This document shows, piece after piece, positions 58,933-60,000 of a stretch of 60,000 nt of DNA. The translations under genes were made by a program, and so were the position numbers. Within the stretch, counting starts at the first letter, position 1. Every line of letters starts with the position of its first letter. The notes below the pieces were generated by a model, which had not been told where the DNA came from, ran no database searches, and was given only the letters and a program-made list of their open reading frames with translations. The DNA is from Tubulanus polymorphus (Eukaryota; Nemertea; Palaeonemertea; Tubulaniformes; Tubulanidae): assembly GCF_964204645.1 (NCBI RefSeq), contig NC_134034.1, positions 8,925,414 to 8,985,413 of the forward strand. Reading direction: 5' to 3'.

Positions 58933-59003
58933 GAATCCGAAATGACTTATCTGGACAATTTAATTGCTCCACATAGATAGACAAAAGTAGTGAGATATTC
59001 AAT
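58933..59003 (+). terminator. Shared 3' module, copy B
   Basis: AATCCGAAATGACTTATCTGG and, after 30 bases, TAGATAGACAAAAGTAGTGAG, as after the HNH genes. Here it follows the OB-fold-like gene by ~40 bases, so the module is not merely the HNH 3' coding end. Confidence 0.55.
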
Positions 59004-59016
59004 TATTTTTTTTCAT

Positions 59017-59050
59017 ACTCATCACCACAAGTAATTTTTTTTCCTAATAA
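59017..59050 (+). promoter_or_regulatory. 5' module, copy 3
   Basis: ACTCATCACCACAAGTAATT, a T-run and CCTAATAAATGG, ending at the HNH start codon. With the 3' module just upstream, gene plus flanks form a cassette-like unit. Confidence 0.75.
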
Positions 59051-59728
59051 ATGGAACTAGAACAACTACAAACTATCAATATTACAAATAACACTGGTGT
59101 TATAAACATATACTACAAGAAGTGTTCTAAATGTGAATTAGATAAATTAGCTTTAATAGAATTTAGTAAGCGTAAGATTAGCAAAGATGGTTTTCAAAAT
59201 TGTTGTAAAACTTGTGCTAAACTATATACCAAACAATACCGAGAAGATAATAGAGAAGCTTACAATGATTATATGACAGAATACATGAGAGAAAAATATA
59301 AAACAGATCTTAATTTTAGATTAAAACAATGTTTACGGTCTAGATTAACGCAATTATTCAACAAAGAAACACATTCAGAAACACTATCTAATTTGTTGGG
59401 TTGTTCAGATGAATTTCTCAAATCATGGATAATATATCAATTCGACAATAAAATGAATATAGATAATTATGGTGAATACTTTCATATTGATCATGTGTTG
59501 CCGATTTCTAAATTTGATATGAATGATGAATATGATAAGAAGCTAATCTGGAACTGGAGAAATTTAAGACCTTTAGAAAAGAAAGAAAATATAATTAAAT
59601 CTAACAAACTAGATATGAAATTATATTTAGATCAACTGGAAAAAACAAAAAAATTTATTGAATTATGGAACAATAATCCAAATAATGAACGATACGTTGA
59701 GGAATTTGATATCAAGGATCCGAAATGA
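59051..59728 (+). CDS. HNH homing-type endonuclease, intact
   Basis: 225 residues. An N-terminal zinc-binding half-ribbon has C25/C28 (KKCSKC) and C52/C55 (CCKTC). A basic helical region follows (~60-105). The HNH core runs ~143-186: YFHIDHVLPISKF with D147/H148 (metal-binding and general-base positions), NLRPLEKKEN with N171, and IIKSNKL with N185. It would nick or cut double-stranded DNA. The last ~28 residues (KKFIELWNNNPNNERYVEEF) are shared with the small zinc-finger protein at 23301-23552. It is the open counterpart of the pseudogene at 24723-25397. Whether it serves the element or is itself a mobile passenger is open. Confidence 0.85.
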   Translation: MELEQLQTINITNNTGVINIYYKKCSKCELDKLALIEFSKRKISKDGFQNCCKTCAKLYTKQYREDNREAYNDYMTEYMREKYKTDLNFRLKQCLRSRLTQLFNKETHSETLSNLLGCSDEFLKSWIIYQFDNKMNIDNYGEYFHIDHVLPISKFDMNDEYDKKLIWNWRNLRPLEKKENIIKSNKLDMKLYLDQLEKTKKFIELWNNNPNNERYVEEFDIKDPK

Positions 59729-59765
59729 CTTATCTGGATAATTTAATTGCCCCACAGTGAGATAT
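59717..59765 (+). terminator. Shared 3' module, copy C (partial)
   Basis: ATCCGAAATGACTTATCTGG overlapping the HNH stop, then CCCCACAGTGAGATATTTAA. The middle TAGATA-ACAAAAG part seen in copies A and B is missing. Confidence 0.5.
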
Positions 59766-59795
59766 TTAATTATTTTTTTGTTTTTTTCTAAAATA

Positions 59796-60000
59796 TTAAT
59801 CCATTTTTTTTATTATAAATTTTGGAATTTCAGAAGTACTTTCATTTTTGATAGCAGTTGGTTCAGAATTACTAATATCATGAATTTTATTTGATTTCTT
59901 ATACCAATTACACCCAATCAAAATGAATACAATTACAAATCCAACTGTAAAATATAAATATTTATCAAATATTCTACTATCAGAAGGAGTAGAAATAACA
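59796..60000 (-). CDS. C-terminal part of a single-pass membrane protein (partial)
   Basis: A minus-strand frame entering from beyond the window and ending ATGGATTAA at 59804-59796. One transmembrane helix (YLYFTVGFVIVFILIGCNWY) is followed by Lys/Asn/Ser/Glu-rich residues and a final MD. The layout and the ending match the 122-aa protein of element 1 (26272-26640). It is oriented against the HNH gene, so the two converge at ~59730-59796. Confidence 0.6.
   Translation of the reverse strand, partial: VISTPSDSRIFDKYLYFTVGFVIVFILIGCNWYKKSNKIHDISNSEPTAIKNESTSEIPKFIIKKMD

Larger units (their letters stand above)
58115..60000. mobile_element. Element 3: third Polinton relative, continues past the window
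   Basis: Contains a PolB N-terminal stub, an OB-fold-like gene, an open HNH gene and the 3' end of a membrane protein gene on the minus strand. The gene order differs from element 1, where the HNH and OB-fold-like genes lie ~12 kb apart. Repeated 5' and 3' modules bracket the genes. Confidence 0.8.

Overview
The window is eukaryotic (metazoan) nuclear DNA, most likely from a marine invertebrate. It has intron-split host exons (a secreted multi-kringle gene, a glutamine-rich gene, an SGNH-hydrolase-like gene), abundant satellites and DNA-transposon debris, a decayed non-LTR retrotransposon, and three remnants of Polinton/Maverick-type (adintovirus-like) virus-transposons. No lineage-diagnostic gene is present, so the phylum stays open.

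Layout. 1-13 kb: host DNA with a ~107-bp satellite, a GAAC microsatellite, a cluster of AAACCGGTTT palindromes, and a minus-strand gene with a signal-peptide exon (9640-9712) and at least three kringle exons in matching phase 1. 13-19 kb: CA repeat, LINE fragment, and two minus-strand exons of a Q-rich protein. 19.96-22.95 kb: a non-autonomous DNA transposon built of subterminal repeats; a shorter inverted relative lies at 51.58-52.99 kb. 22.95-41.15 kb: element 1, an ~18-kb AT-rich Polinton-like element that starts at a 268-bp palindrome and ends inside the 5' part of its PolB gene. 41.3-42.9 kb: short exons of an SGNH-like host gene. 44.64-47.01 kb: element 2, an inverted ~2.4-kb fragment (PolB, small OB-fold-like protein, penton-like pseudogene) ending in a (TA)83 tract. 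48.7-56.1 kb: a ~2.7-kb direct duplication flanking the second DNA transposon. 57.5-58.0 kb: a ~115-bp satellite. 58.1-60 kb: element 3, a third Polinton relative running off the window.

Element 1 has two convergent gene blocks. The rightward block carries a zinc-finger protein, a dead HNH gene, a broken gene of unknown function, a one-TM protein, a DDE integrase with a C-terminal chromodomain, and a packaging ATPase. The leftward block, read from its right end, carries PolB, a small OB-fold-like protein, a penton-like protein, a run of small membrane proteins, two larger conserved proteins, the major capsid protein and a zinc-finger protein. Three copies of a hairpin repeat sit between the blocks. 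Together these give DNA replication, integration, packaging and virion structure; no adenovirus-type protease was seen. Five genes are broken by in-frame stops or single frameshifts, and PolB has lost its motif A aspartate, so this copy looks recently dead although integrase, ATPase and capsid genes are open.

The least explained signals are regulatory and modular. A near-invariant T-run plus TAAATAAATG start context precedes the virion genes, a different shared leader precedes putative early genes, element 3 genes carry repeated 5' and 3' modules, and two unrelated zinc-binding proteins share one C-terminal tail.
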